Source: Antedon mediterranea (Eukaryota; Echinodermata; Crinoidea; Comatulida; Antedonidae). From it: a stretch of DNA of 64,000 nt. The notes under the pieces were generated by a model that worked only from the letters and a program-made list of their open reading frames with translations, had not been told where the DNA came from and searched no databases. The position numbers and the translations under genes were made by a program. Location: contig NC_092675.1 in NCBI RefSeq assembly GCF_964355755.1, positions 23,786,412 to 23,850,411 of the forward strand, read 5' to 3'. Below are positions 50,658-63,010 of this stretch, piece by piece (positions within the stretch are counted from its first letter, which is position 1; each line of letters opens with the position of its first letter).

Positions 50658-52856
50658 CCTTACCCTTACTCTAACATTAACAGTAATAGTCTGTCAGAAG
50701 TAGATGGTATATGGTTTATAATTTTAGCTGTCTAAAGGGGAGCACATGACCATTCTACTCCTAACCATGGAATCTCCCCTGGCTAGTTGTCTGGTGTTAG
50801 TAATGTCCTAATAGGGGTAGCTGCCTTATTAAGTTAGCTATACCCATTAGAGGTACAGTAGTACAGGTATTCTAGTTGTTTGCACTTGTTATCTGATAAC
50901 ATTGAATTATTTTTGACATTGCAAAGATTATATAAAACTATTTTACTTGTCTACTTTTTATATTAATTATACTATAATACAATAATGCCTTCCATTAAGA
51001 ACACAGGAACCAAAGGTTTTCTTATTTTTATACAGTTTGTGCTTATTAGATTTAAGTTTATTTTGAATTGAGAGGCTGTTAAAACAGTATAGTCAGGCTG
51101 ATCCAGGATTTCTGGGAAGGGCTAAACATACAATATTAATAGCCTGTCAAAAACTGAAAATTAGTTCATAATTTTATTTTAGCTGTCAAAAGAGTGAGTG
51201 CACATCCCTAGTTTATACCCCCTGAATCCGTTTTGTTCGATGTTTTAACTACTGTATACTGTTTATGGTACATGGAAATGGTAGGGAAATATAAAATACA
51301 GTATTTTTTATATTACAAGCGCAATTAATTGAAGTTATATATAAGTAATTTTTTATTCATTAATAATGTTTGCAGCACATGCTATTTTTAGGTTTATAGA
51401 AATACTAAGCATTGTAGTAGGTTGAGGAACAATGGTTCAGTAGTGTTGCTACTATATTGTAAATTTAAGGGTACACCTTCAGGACCCAAAATGTCCTTGA
51501 GAGGATGGTTCTGTAGTGTTAAACATATATTAATCCCCCTCATTAGTTTCACAAGGAAAGTGTCACCTTTATAGGAATGTGTCTCAAAGGAGGCATTCTA
51601 CTGTACATAAATTACACTGTAGATACTTGCATCTACATCTATCCAGACATCTTATTTTACAACTCCCTGATCTATCTATGTATTTTGGAACGCCACCAAA
51701 GTAGTGGCACCCTGAAACCTCTGCACTAGTATTAGATACCATAACATTATTAGTAGGATAACTGTATAAAATGGCAATATATAGTATGTGTGAAATTATT
51801 TGTTTTGTATGCACCACATCAGTTTGGGTAACTCTGATACTCTATTGTATATAGATACATTACATACACATGCATAGAAATGTTGTTTAATTCCCCCAAT
51901 TAAATTGTATATAAAAAAAATTATGAAATATTTGAATGAATCATGTTTGCTAAAATTAATTACAGATGTGTGTGTGCTGTAGCATTGAAATTAAACGGGA
52001 ATTCTGGTTTTTAAATTGCTATTGTGATTGAAATATTGAAGCAATTTATTTTATTTTTATTTCAACAATATTTTACGAGGTTGCTCTTAAATTAAGATAA
52101 TGATAAAATAATACGCTGTTTTATAATGCATTAAATACACAGGATTCAATACATTTTGATTTAACAGTTGCAATTTTTAACCCAGAATTCCCCTTTGATA
52201 TCTTAATTATGTTAATAACTCTGTGAAATTGTAGTCTTCAATATAAAAACAATGTCAGAAAATATAATTGTATATTTAAATATAAAATCCCAGGTATGTG
52301 CAATTAAGTCATTCGTTTTGTTACGGAAAGCAACTGTATTTAAGTGTATAATACATTGTTATTTACTTGTGCATTGAGTAGACCTACTTGTTAAACTGCA
52401 TTTAAGGAAAAATGAATTATTAAAGGTCTGTTCATACAGGCCTACGCACGATAAACAAACTAAATAAATGCAATATAGTTTTTTCTATCTGAGAAAGAAT
52501 TACAAAAAGTTTTCATCCTAGAACTGTGGGTAACCAATTTATACCATCTTCGAAAAAAATAATATTAATGATGTTATGATCAATTTAAAAAAAAGCTTCA
52601 CTCTCCATACTGATACATGGCATCATTTATTTGGGTTAAACAAATTATTTTCATTGAAGACCATGATTATGAATGGTATTTGTAAAGTTCTGGGATGAAA
52701 ACATTACTAATTTCTTTTGTTTTCTGTAGAAAAAAATGTATATTCATCGTTTGTTATATTAAATAGTATAAAAACAGGCCTTAAGAGATTGAAATTACAC
52801 CTTATATCATGTTTAAAATGTTTGCCGTACACTGCTGCGTTATGCGAGTTTCATTA

Positions 52857-52862
52857 AATAAA
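52857..52862 (+). terminator. Candidate distal polyadenylation signal of the Kelch gene
   Basis: AATAAA followed within 40 bases by a GT/T-rich stretch (TTTTGTGTATTTGTGC). If used, the 3' UTR would be about 4.9 kb. Nearer AATAAA hexamers, for example near 48618, are equally possible. Confidence 0.25.
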
Positions 52863-53726
52863 TGTGTATCAAATTAAATATGCTTTTGTGTATTTGTGCT
52901 TTATTATGGATGTATTTAGTGTATAACCCAAAGGTGAAGAGATAATGACAAGATCGTGGACATTAGATATATCATTGTATTTTTATAAAGAAATACATTT
53001 AAGCATGTTACATACATCATCCCAGGTGACAGCTTGGAGGACCAAGAATATGCAGGGAAGAACCAAACGAAAAGGACACACCAATTTAAAAGGAGATTGT
53101 AAAATCAGTAAAACACATAAAAATGCATAAAATTTCAGTTTATGGCCCACTATGCGCCGCATATATATCTTGTTATGTTTAAATCGCGCCCTCACTTGTT
53201 GGGGCGGCCGCGCGCCGGAGAGAACCGAGTGGTATCGTGGTTGTTGTGTCGTATGTTGTTGTTTTTGTCGGCATCATCATCCTTTTAATCATCAATCAAG
53301 CACAAACAGTACATCAGAAAATTAAATAATTGTAATGTAAGTACCGATTCAAACAATACAATTCTCAGATGATGGTAGTTAGACCGATTCGAACTCTTGG
53401 CTAGGTCCTAGGACTACTATGCTAGGCCTACCTTTTAATTAGGAAGCAGTCTACTACTAGGCCTAGGCTAGGCCTAGGTCTCGCTAGGAGTAGGAGGGTT
53501 TCCGGCCCAGCCAGGCTAGTAGCTAGGGCTATGTCTGCTAGGTAGGCCTCCTAACTAGATAGAGGAAGAGTCATACATCAAAAAATGCATTTTTTATAAT
53601 TAGTTTTGACATTTAATTTAGGCCTAGGCTTAGCCTAGGACCGGATCAACCCGAGTTTTCGGCATGTATTGAATATAGGACTATTCCATTATTATTTATA
53701 GGGGTGTTAGTCAATATGTTGGGTTG

Positions 53727-55133
53727 GGTGTGCCAGGCTTGTTGAGGCTTCTATTGTTCGTGTCATTGTGCCAATTGTTTTTGTATTTCACTGTGTTTGA
53801 TAAAAACAAACAAAAAACTGCTGCTGTAGTTAGTCTATGTGTCTGTAAATTATATCGTATTTTACACTATATAGCCTATAGGCCCTAACATGTTTTTTTA
53901 CCGTCAACCGTTAAATCATATCATGTTTTATTTTACATTTCATGTATTATTATTATATGTTTTTTTTTCTCAACAGCCGAATCAAGTTATATAGCCTCTT
54001 ACAAATAACAAGAAAAAATACATTCAAACGTTATTCACAATAAGGAATACCATACAGAATAAAACAAATACAATGCCAATAATCTTAATTCAATAACTGA
54101 TAACAATAACAAACTCCATTATAACATTTCTTTTTCTACTTGTCTAAACATCTTGTTTCTGTCATGTTCTTATTTTCCCTACAATGTTCATTGTATCTGA
54201 ACTTGATCTGGGATTCTCTGTAAACGTTTCTTTTTTTAAAATAAACAACAACATTTTTATAAATCTATGCCTATATTACATAGATGTTTTCAATCTTCAA
54301 AGTACGCCTTCTATTAAAATCTGTTTATCAACTACATTTAGATTGATTTCAATATAAAATATTTAAGTAATTGATATTTACAATCGATCGGAAATCTTTA
54401 AAAAACCAATCTATTAAAATTAGACCTACAGTACCATCTATGCTTGATCATTAAATAATTAATATGGATGTTACAATCATCAAAATATGCCTTATATTAA
54501 AATGACCATCAAATAAAGTGGAAGGTTTATTCCAGAGTACAGGACCTGGATGTGGTATATGGACACTTAACAGTAAACCACAGTAAGAATGTTGTTGATC
54601 CAATAACAGGAGTTTTAAATTAATTAATTAAACAGATTAAGTAAGTTAAAATAGTATATGTTCCTTGTGCCTTATTAAATAATGTTAAAGTTCTTGTGCC
54701 TTATATTTGAATAAAGTTTGAAGAATGTATCTTTCGATCTATCGATTTTTTTCTTGTTGTTTGTAGAGGCTATTTGATTCAAATGTTGAGAAAAAAACAA
54801 ACATGGATGTATTTATATAAATTAAAACATAAATTGGATATTTTATATAAATTAAAACATAAATTAAATAAGATTAAAATATATATAAATCTTTTTCTTG
54901 ATCTTTTCTTGTTATTTAGAGGCTACTTGATTTAACTGTTCAGTAAAAAAACATGTTAGGGCCTATAGGCTACTGTATATAGTGTAAAATACGATATTAT
55001 TTACAGACACATAATAAAAGCTATAGGCTAACTACAGCAGCAGTTTTTTGTTTGTTTTTATCAAACACAGTAAAATACAAAACAATTGGCACAATGACAC
55101 AAACAATAGAAGCCTCAACAAGCCTGGCACACC
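53727..55133. mobile_element. 1.4-kb foldback element with arms of about 180-200 bp
   Basis: The left arm (about 53727-53910) and right arm (about 54945-55133) are inverted copies. Shared blocks include GGTGTGCCAGGCTTGTTGAG, GTGTCATTGTGCCAATTG, AACTGCTGCTGTAGTTAG and GGCCCTAACATG. Weaker inverted homology continues inward, with a partial tandem copy in the right arm near 54749. There is no transposase frame and target duplication is unclear. Confidence 0.8.
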
Positions 55134-55165
55134 TAATTAAATATGATGGATTTACCTGAAAGTAA

Positions 55166-55499
55166 TGCACTTGTCAATTGTATGACCCACTATAGGACCC
55201 CCAGGAGAGGTGCGTCATTTACAAATAATTACTGACGCAGGGGTGCGTCAAAAAACCTAGATGGTACATCACATCAATGAACAAGGTGTGTCAATGTCCG
55301 TCACTTTACCACCCACCATATCATAAACAACATGGTCACACTCACAGTGCGTCAAAATGGGTGCGTCATGGTCACCTAAAGGTAAGTCACATTTTTGGAC
55401 GCACGGGTGCGTCATGGTATTCAATGGTATGACGCACATCAAACAAATGACGCACCTCTCCCGGGGGTCGTATAGTGGGTCATACAAATGACAAGTGCA
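55166..55499. mobile_element. 334-bp MITE rich in TGCGTCA motifs, TAA flanks
   Basis: The ends TGCACTTGTCAATTGTATGA and (reverse complement of the right end) TGCACTTGTCATTTGTATGA begin inverted repeats of about 55 bases that include GACCCACTATA and GAGAGGTGCGTCATTT. TAA flanks both sides (55163-55165 and 55500-55502), which fits a three-base target duplication. At least eight TGCGTCA/TGACGCA copies are spread through the element. Confidence 0.75.
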
Positions 55500-55557
55500 T
55501 AAAACAAATACTTATTAATAATAATTAAATTTAATACCAACATGTAATAATTGTATT

Positions 55558-55776
55558 AACGCCGTGGATAAAAATACGGTACTGTATCCTAACTTCCGTT
55601 TGCTATTACATCATATCAGCCAATGGGGTGCTAAAGTATATATGACTATGGCGTGTGGGACATAATCGTATATGTAAGGACTTTGAATTTGTTTTATAGC
55701 GAAAACAGTGATCAACCGCTTAACATTTTTAGCATCGAAAGTTAGGATATGTTACCGTATCTTTAGCCACGACGTT
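55558..55776. mobile_element. About 219-bp inverted-repeat element upstream of DEPTOR
   Basis: The left arm (about 55558-55598, with ATACGGTACTGTATCCTAAC) and right arm (about 55736-55776) are imperfect inverted copies of about 40 bases. Between them lie a CCAAT box (55620-55624) and a TATA-like TATATA (55637-55643) in plus orientation, about 550 bases upstream of the first recognised DEPTOR exon. Confidence 0.6.
55620..55643 (+). promoter_or_regulatory. CCAAT and TATA-like pair upstream of DEPTOR
   Basis: GCCAATGG is followed 13 bases later by GTATATATGAC. Spacing and orientation would allow a core promoter for DEPTOR, but the CCAAT-TATA spacing is short and the motifs lie inside a transposon-like element. 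No transcript start can be shown. Confidence 0.25.
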
Positions 55777-56207
55777 GTAATATTAATATATTGTTATTAA
55801 TATATGCGGACTTTTTAAAGAATAATGGACCAACTCAAATTTATTTATTGTATTTGTTCCGAGGACACAACAAGCAATGAATCTTGGACAATTTGCTTCG
55901 GGTCGATTCAACCACTTCAATTCACCAGCTGATAACCTGATGGTTGTAAATTATCAAAAAGTACATAAATCATTGAAATAGAAAAAAAAAAATTAAAAGA
56001 TCCTGCTGTGTCAGTCTGTAAAATTGAATTTCTTTTGGAACTTGGTCATCGGTTTTTGTGTCATTTGCTTCCAAAGTGTCTAACCTTCATGATTCCTATG
56101 CCAGCTGGAATTTGAATGATTTTCATTTCAGTTCCATGTATTATATCAATCGCACATAACATAACAATTGGAAATTTTTATCTTGCAGGAACTAAATGTG
56201 AATATTC

Positions 56208-59200
56208 ATGGGTGATGCCAAGGGCCTAGGCCTGCCTCAGGGTACGGCCACAAAAAGGCAGAAAGCTCATGGTTATGTCTTAGTTGTTGGTCAATATCTC
56301 AGGTAATGTACTTTAAGACATCTCACCATTCTTGGGGGAAATGTCTCTTCCCCCCTTTTCAGGTAAACAATCTTGTTCATAGAAATACAGTAGAAACTAG
56401 CCTATTATTTATTGGTGTAAAGTAGTTGATTACAAGCCAGTAAATGAACAGCTGAGTATAATTTCCTATACCACTATATTTCGAAGAGGATGGGTTCTAC
56501 AAGGTAAATTCGGTTCGATTCACTGCTCAGCCATGCAATTGCAACCAAGCCATCATACTTCCAGTTTCAGTGGAGGGCATCCCAAGCATATTCAAATAAC
56601 CACCCAGTAATTTCAAAGTTATCTTGAAATTTTACATGTGGTGAGGCAAACCAGGCTTGACACACTGGTAGATAGCCACAGATGGTAGTAAAAAACAACA
56701 TACTGTAGGCCAGCACATCATTAAAGGGCTAAAAGGGTTTCATTATGTAAGCATTTTCAATCTTCATTTTAATAATAATAATAAGTTTTTTTCCCCCCAC
56801 AGGGACTTGCTTCATGCACAAACTCCAGCATTAGTCAAAGACAGACGATACCATTTAAGAATTTTTAACAAATGTTTTGTTGGAAGAGAAGTTGTTGATT
56901 GGTTAATGTTCAATGAAGGTTTAGTTGACAGGTCAAAGGTTATTGAAATGATGACTTTGCTTCAGAAGAACAATGTTTTCCATCATGGTATTTTGAGCAT
57001 TATTATGTTTCTTGTTAAATTTTCTGCTAAAGTACTACTGTATAAATATATAAATTGAAGGCCATCTCACATAGTTAATAATTATAAAACTTTTTTTAAA
57101 CTTTCACAATAGAAGGCATTGTCTCATATGAAACCACAAAATATCATATTCACCACATTTTTGGAATACACAACACAATTCTCACGAAATGTAGTGTTAA
57201 ATTACTTAAATATTTCTAAATAATCAGCTTTTATTTAATAATAATTATCTCTTCTTAATTAGAAAATTATATAAATTTGCATCTTAATCTTTATGAATCA
57301 TATTCATGTACAGTATCTATAAGGAAATACTTTATTTAGAATGTTTGGGAATTCCCCCTTTTTTACATACCTTAAAATGAAAGAGGATACTTTAGTTCTT
57401 TCCACAGGCAAACTTTCAATTTCACAAAAACCAGCACATAATGAGAAAACTTGAAATCCTAAGTCTTAAGACTTGTTTACACTATCAAAGTTTATAAGAC
57501 AAAAATAATGATGTGCCCATATATATGGACATGATGATATCATACCACTATCTTGTTTGGGCATATCACTACCATATTTGGGCACATCACACTTTTTTTG
57601 TCAAACTAGTTTTATAGTGAAGACAGAGCTTTAAACAGAGGTTGTACGGCTGCATAACTTTGTTGTTATACGAATGGGAAATCTTTATGTTGAAAAGAAG
57701 AAGTTGTCCTGATAAATCCAAGCTTGTTCCTTACTTAATGTGCTGTTTTACTAAATGCTCTTCAGAAAAACAATACAGTACTGTTTAAAGTCCTCAATGG
57801 AATATGAAAATTGATTTAAATGCAGCTAGATTTTCAAGACATATACCTTTTCAATTACTTCCGTCTCATGAAACTAGATTGAAGTGAGTCAATCAACATG
57901 ACAAAAACAACAAACTTGTCATATATATAAATTATAAAGATGTATTGTCCCCAAAAACATGAAAAATTAAGATTAATTAGATCAGAATTTGAATATGTTA
58001 TTTTGTAGTTTAATAAAGTTAATCACTTCCATAGAAAAAAAAAAGAAAAAAATATGATGTTTTCACTTATAAAATGACAAAATAAATGGTTAAATTCAAC
58101 CAAAAATCCATTGGCTGGCAGCCAATTTGACCATTTTTTGCTTTAAATTACATTTTTCCAGGTAAATTCCTTTTTTCTTCCGATCTACTTTTTGGTCAAA
58201 GTGTATATATATATTGAATATAACTATTGTGTTATGGAATGGCATATTAAAAAAAAATTGTTTTAAGAATAATTTTTTCAGGGGGACAATACATCTTTAA
58301 TTGAAAGCGCCATAATAGTTTTATCTTAAATTATCCATTGGCTGGCAGCCAATTTGACCATTTTTTGCTTTAAATTACATTTTTCCAGGTAAATTCCTTT
58401 TTTCTTCCGATCTACTTTTTGGTCAAAGTGTATATATATATTGAATATAACTATTGTGTTATGGAATGGCATATTAAAAAAAAATTGTTTTAAGAATAAT
58501 TTTTTCAGGGGGACAATACATCTTTAATTGAAAGCGCCATAATAGTTTTATCTTAAATTATCAAATTTTGTTTGCACATTTCAGTTACAGATGATCACAG
58601 TTTTAAAGATGATTATTTATTTTACCGTTTCCGACTTGATGATAACACGTTTGTTATGAAGAGAGAAAACGAACCGTTCATCAAGGGATGGCACTTGTTT
58701 ACAAAGTAATTATAATTTTACAAATATCACATTAAACCCTTCCCCTCAATGTTCCCACCCCTCCCCTCAATGTTTGTACCCCTCACCCCCAATTTTATCC
58801 AAACACCCCCATCCTTCAATTTTAAGAGCTAAATTTAAATTATTAGATATGTTTGATATCTGTTTTTGACAGAATATTAATTTATAGTACTGAATATAGT
58901 ATATATATAGTATATATGGAACGAATAAAGATTTGATTTGAATCTGGAACATTGAAAATATGAATATAATTATTGATGATGATAATAATAATAATTCAAA
59001 AAAAAAAAAGCTTACATAATGATTTCACTTATAAAAAGATAAATTTACTGGTAAATGTGACCAAAAATCTTTATAGCTGACAGATACTGGACTTTTTGTC
59101 AAATTTGTTTTCATAGTGAATAACTGTTATGTGACATTGAAATGGCATACATATTCAACAAAAATATGTTTAATAATTAGCAAAGTTGAATGGATCTTGT

Positions 59201-62200
59201 AAAATATTTATATTACATTTTAAATTGAAACCAGCAACACTGATATTATATGTCAATTATTTGTTAATATTTGATATCTGATTATTATTTTATTTATGGC
59301 ATAGTAACCAAAATTGTTTAATAATAAAATAAATCAACAGACAACTATATTCATTTAATTAATTTTAATATGTTTATATGAGAAAAGTTACTTCTAAATT
59401 ATAAATATAAATTATCTGTTTTGTTATTTCTAAAAGTTTTTAATTTGATTTTTCAGATTGTCCAAATCAGGGAATTCAATCACGTTCCTTCAAAGCAGAG
59501 TAGAAAATAGCATCTCATATGAAAAGGTAAACCTTTATATAAAGATGGAAAATTTCCACTTAATTAAATGCAATTACAGTATACCATAGTGTAGATAAAT
59601 CGGTTTTTTTTTAATTACTGTTATTAAAAATAGAGGTTATACTTTCACAAGAATCATGGATATGTACTTACATGAAAATCTTGCACTCTTATTGATATAT
59701 ATATAACAAATTTATTTTATATATTTATCCAAAAGCAAATTACTGACAAAAATGACAATGCGGTGACAATGAAGATATAAAATAAGCAGAAAGCTAAATC
59801 AAAATGATAAAGTAAAACAGCTAGAAAAGTTAGCAGAGCTTTCGTGCAACGCTATCCCTTCATCGGTGCAAGTGATATATTTTATATATTATATATATTA
59901 TAACATTTCGTGTCTGTGTCTTTGTTTTAAAATTGGATGCAACTTGTCTTTTGTAGTGTTTCTATGGGTCTGAAATGGTTGATTATCTGGTCAAGAAAGG
60001 CCAAGTGGGTTCACGTCAGGAAGCGGTCATGCTTGGAAAAGACCTTCTTGAAAGTGAAATTATTCATCATGGTAATATTAATATAATTGTTATTTTTATT
60101 TAATTTCTATCATTAATGTGTTAGCATTACAGCTATATTGATGAACTGACTACAAAATGGCTTTGTCTAAAGAAAAGTTATTGGTCAGAGGGTTAGCCCA
60201 ACTTTGACATAATTGAACTTGTACTCAATGTAGAACCAGTACAATTAAAATTGATTGAAAATGCAGCTGTATTTGCATGAGCAAAAAGTTTGTTGTGTTT
60301 TTAAATAAACCTAGTATAGATACATTAAACCTAGTATAGATAAATGAAACCTAGTATAGATAAATTAAACCTAGTATAGAAAAATTAAACCAAGTATAGA
60401 TAAATTAAACCTAGTATAGATAAATTAAACCTAGTATAGATAAATTAAACCTAGTATAGATAAATTAAACCTACTATAGATAAATTAAACCTGGTATAGA
60501 TAAATTAAACCTAGTATAGATAAATTAAACCTGGTATAAATAAATTAAACCTGGTATAAATAAATTAAACCTGGTATAGATAAATTAAACCTGGTATAGA
60601 TAAATTAAACCTAGTATAAATTAAACCTAGTATAGATAAATTTAACCTAGTATAGATAAATTAAACCTAGTATAGATAAATTAAACTTGATTTGGTTAGT
60701 TTGTTGTAGAGATATATTGTGCAGTGATAAATCAGTGGATTGTGTCAATCATGGTATCTGTGATAGCGCTAAGTCTGCCCTTTTTAACACTTTATTTTAC
60801 TTGTTAAAACCATTTTAATCTTTTTGATTCGTGTAAATCTTTATTTTGATGTGTTTTATTTTGCTGTACAGTTTTTATATGTTTCTCCTAAGGGAGGTGA
60901 ATAAATTTGAATTGAATAAGGAAGTAAGACAATAAACCACTATTCAAAATGTGGTATGGAACCTGCTGTGCTGGAATTGAAAAGATCCTTGTATATTAAA
61001 ACGAAAAGCAAAAAATGAACATAACATTTACAGTGCGTGCATTGTTTATAGAATACTCTGACTTTGTTTCTCTCAGGTTTTTAATCTAAATTCAATGTAC
61101 TTACTGTACTATTTTTTAATTAAGTGCATCTTGACAATTTTGTCTTGTTTTTTTTAATGACAGTGAGAGATGAACATCACTTCAAAGATGAGCATTTGGT
61201 GTACCAGTTTCATCCACATCTTGAGACTATCAAATTATCTGACCTGTTGAACTTTGACATAAAGCCAATACGAATTTCATCAGCCAGCTCTTCACCAACA
61301 ATTAGTTATATGATGCAATCTAATAAACTGCATTCACCAAATGAAGATATTTCAATCGGTTAGTTAAACTAATAGTGTTATGGTTATAATTTATAATGAT
61401 AATTAATTTTGAGGTAAATCATTATTTGTTTTGGTATATCTTTTTAAATCATCATGGCCTCTTGATAGCTTGGCGCAATAAAGATATTTGTTTGTAAATG
61501 TGTTTGGTATACATTTGGTGGATAAGCGAAGGACTATTTCATTATTTTGTTTTACTTCTAGAGAAATATCAGAAGTTTTGAAACTACCCATTGTACTCTT
61601 AAATTGTTTTTTTTTTTGTCATGTGTGTACTTTCAAATTGTTTACATATACGGTTGAACTATTTGTCTCAAATGTTGTGTATATGCATTTTTTCAGTGTC
61701 AATTCCAAGACATGCTTCATTGCCTGGTAATTTTGACGGCTTGTCATTGCGTACCCTTCGAAGTTTCAATATAGATGAGCCAGCTTCCTCGCAATCATCA
61801 AACTCTTCACCAAAAGTGTCAGGAGACACCAAAGCACCGCCGTCCGTTCTTCTGCGACAAGCCACAGTAGACGAGCTGATGTCACAAGAATCACCATATA
61901 TCCGTAAAACAATGACAGTAAGTTAGATTGTTTCTAAAACTCTATCTACACTATAAAAAAATGTGGTGTGCCCAAATATAGTAGTGATACAGTATGTCCA
62001 AATATGGTAGTGATATGCTCAAATATGGTAGTGGTATGACATTATCATATCCATAGGCACATAACATTTTTTGTCACAAAAAGACACATCACATTGCAAT
62101 CGCTTGTAGCAATTACGACATTTTATCATATTTCCAATCTCAATACGAAATCGTGTGTGAAAGCTCACATTAATATTGCAATTCAATTCATTGGCTATTA

Positions 62201-63010
62201 CAATCTTTGTTAATCCTGATCACATGGAAAAAATTGATTTATAAACTCTGTTCACAAAATTTTGTAAAAAGTATTGTAAAAATATTCAACAAAACTTAAC
62301 CTAGTTTGGAAAATTTTCTTTCTATTTACTGTATCTTATTTTCTATTTTTGTACAAAAATATGAGATAAGATTATAAAATGTTGAGTCCGTTCAGGGTAA
62401 GTTATGTTCCTACCCGGGTAAAATAACTAAACTTTATTTAAGGTGGACATATTATGCTCACACCAATTCCTTATTTAGATTACAATTGATTCTTTTCATT
62501 GTCAGTCAGTTTTTATATTCATTTTCATATGCTTGCATTTTGTGTTCGTTGCGTCAAAGCAAACTCTGATCAGAGCATGGCTTCTCTAAGAGTATTCTGA
62601 AACCATCTCCTGTCATCCTACTGGCTTGCTCCATAGAGCCAAACACATCTGTTATAGTCTTTTCTCATTTACATCTTGGTATTCCACTTCTTCTCTTCCC
62701 TGGAATATAAGCCTCCAACACTCTCTTCTTATACACACATTATTTTCCTTGTTCATTTCAGATTACAAGTGATTCTGTAGGGTATGGTTTTATTGTACGA
62801 GGTAGTGCTCCTTGCTACATACAAACAGTGGATCCGACCGGACCAGCAGCTGAAAAGGGTCTAAAGGTGCGTCAATATGTCTCATCCGTCAACGGCCATG
62901 ATTGCCTTAAGATGTCGCATCAAGAAGTTGCAGATCTAATCCTAAAGCGGCAAAACGAGGTTACTCTCGAAATCATGACCCATTTCAGAGATGCCTCGAA
63001 AACTACATGA
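56208..63010 (+). CDS. DEPTOR: DEP domain-containing mTOR-interacting protein, 8 exons
   Basis: Coding exons: 56208-56302, 56803-56987, 58585-58705, 59457-59526, 59957-60071, 61164-61358, 61697-61917, 62762-63010, giving 416 aa (human DEPTOR 409). An acceptor at 56187-56188 begins the first coding exon 19 bases before the ATG, so a leader exon exists upstream. DEP 1 spans about 27-113 (KDRRYHLR, CFVGREVVDWL, HHVTDDHSFKDDYLFYRF). DEP 2 spans about 131-213 (CFYGSEMVDYLV, IIHHVRDEHHFKDEHLVYQF). A Ser-rich linker spans about 214-330, and a C-terminal PDZ about 331-412 (YGFIVRGSAPCYIQTVDP, GPAAEKGLKVRQYV). DEPTOR inhibits mTORC1 and mTORC2 by binding mTOR through the PDZ and linker; its DEP pair binds phosphatidic acid in mammals. 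The human beta-TrCP phosphodegron SSGYFS is not seen in the linker. Introns carry MITEs and a minisatellite. Confidence 0.95.
57468..57632. mobile_element. Dispersed 165-180 bp MITE, copy 3 (DEPTOR intron 2)
   Basis: Same family as 38201-38380: ACTTGTTTACACTATCAAAG at the left, ATCACTACCATATTTGGGC inside and TATAGTGAAGACAGAGCTT at the right. It has the orientation of copy 1. Confidence 0.7.
57938..58523. mobile_element. piggyBac-like MITE, copy 2, with internal 227-bp tandem duplication
   Basis: Left end AGATGTATTGTCCCC and right end GGGGGACAATACATCT match the element at 34636. TTAA follows the right end (58524-58527), but the left flank is ATAA, one base off. The right part (58106-58332) is repeated in tandem at 58333-58559 with no differences I could find, so the terminal TTAA and some flank were duplicated too. 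A degraded relative follows at 59003. Confidence 0.75.
59003..59215. mobile_element. Degraded relative of the piggyBac-like MITE
   Basis: Shares TGATTTCACTTATAAAA, TGACCAAAAATC and a GAAATGGCATA block, in the same order, with the interior of the element at 57938-58523. The terminal repeats are not recognisable. Confidence 0.5.
60306..60688. repeat. 20-bp minisatellite in DEPTOR intron 5
   Basis: About 19 copies of AAACCTAGTATAGATAAATT, with few variants (CTGGTATA, TATAAATA); one unit near 60615-60630 is shortened. There are no spacers between units, so this is a simple tandem repeat. Confidence 0.9.
61936..62096. mobile_element. Dispersed 165-180 bp MITE, copy 4 (DEPTOR intron 7)
   Basis: Begins 19 bases after the exon 7 donor with ACTCTATCTACACTATAAAA. 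It carries three AAATAT(A/G)GTAGTG(A/G)TA blocks and TTTTTGTCACA. The right terminus is degraded. Confidence 0.65.

Larger units (their letters stand above)
47931..56207. other. 8-kb region without coding exons: probable Kelch 3' UTR, then repeats and DEPTOR upstream DNA
   Basis: AT-rich and without recognisable coding sequence. The Kelch 3' UTR begins here; candidate AATAAA signals are frequent, and one at 52857-52862 is followed by a GT-rich stretch, so the UTR could reach that far. Repeats include a 56-bp tandem pair (48690), a MITE (48951-49117), a C-rich minisatellite (50359-50657) and a cluster of inverted-repeat elements (53727-55776). A non-coding exon of DEPTOR probably begins at 56189. 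Confidence 0.5.

Noticed and set aside
52945-53130. 61-residue lysine-rich plus-strand frame as a small gene
   Set aside because: No family resemblance, no splice or initiation context and no repeat of the frame nearby; treated as chance.
60306-60688. Possible CRISPR-like array
   Set aside because: Units follow each other without unique spacers and the context is an intron of an animal gene; it is a minisatellite.
60835-60925. 3' end of a LINE or SINE (GAATAAATTTGAATTGAAT tail)
   Set aside because: The tail is suggestive, but I see no coding remnant or tRNA-like promoter nearby, so it was not listed as an element.
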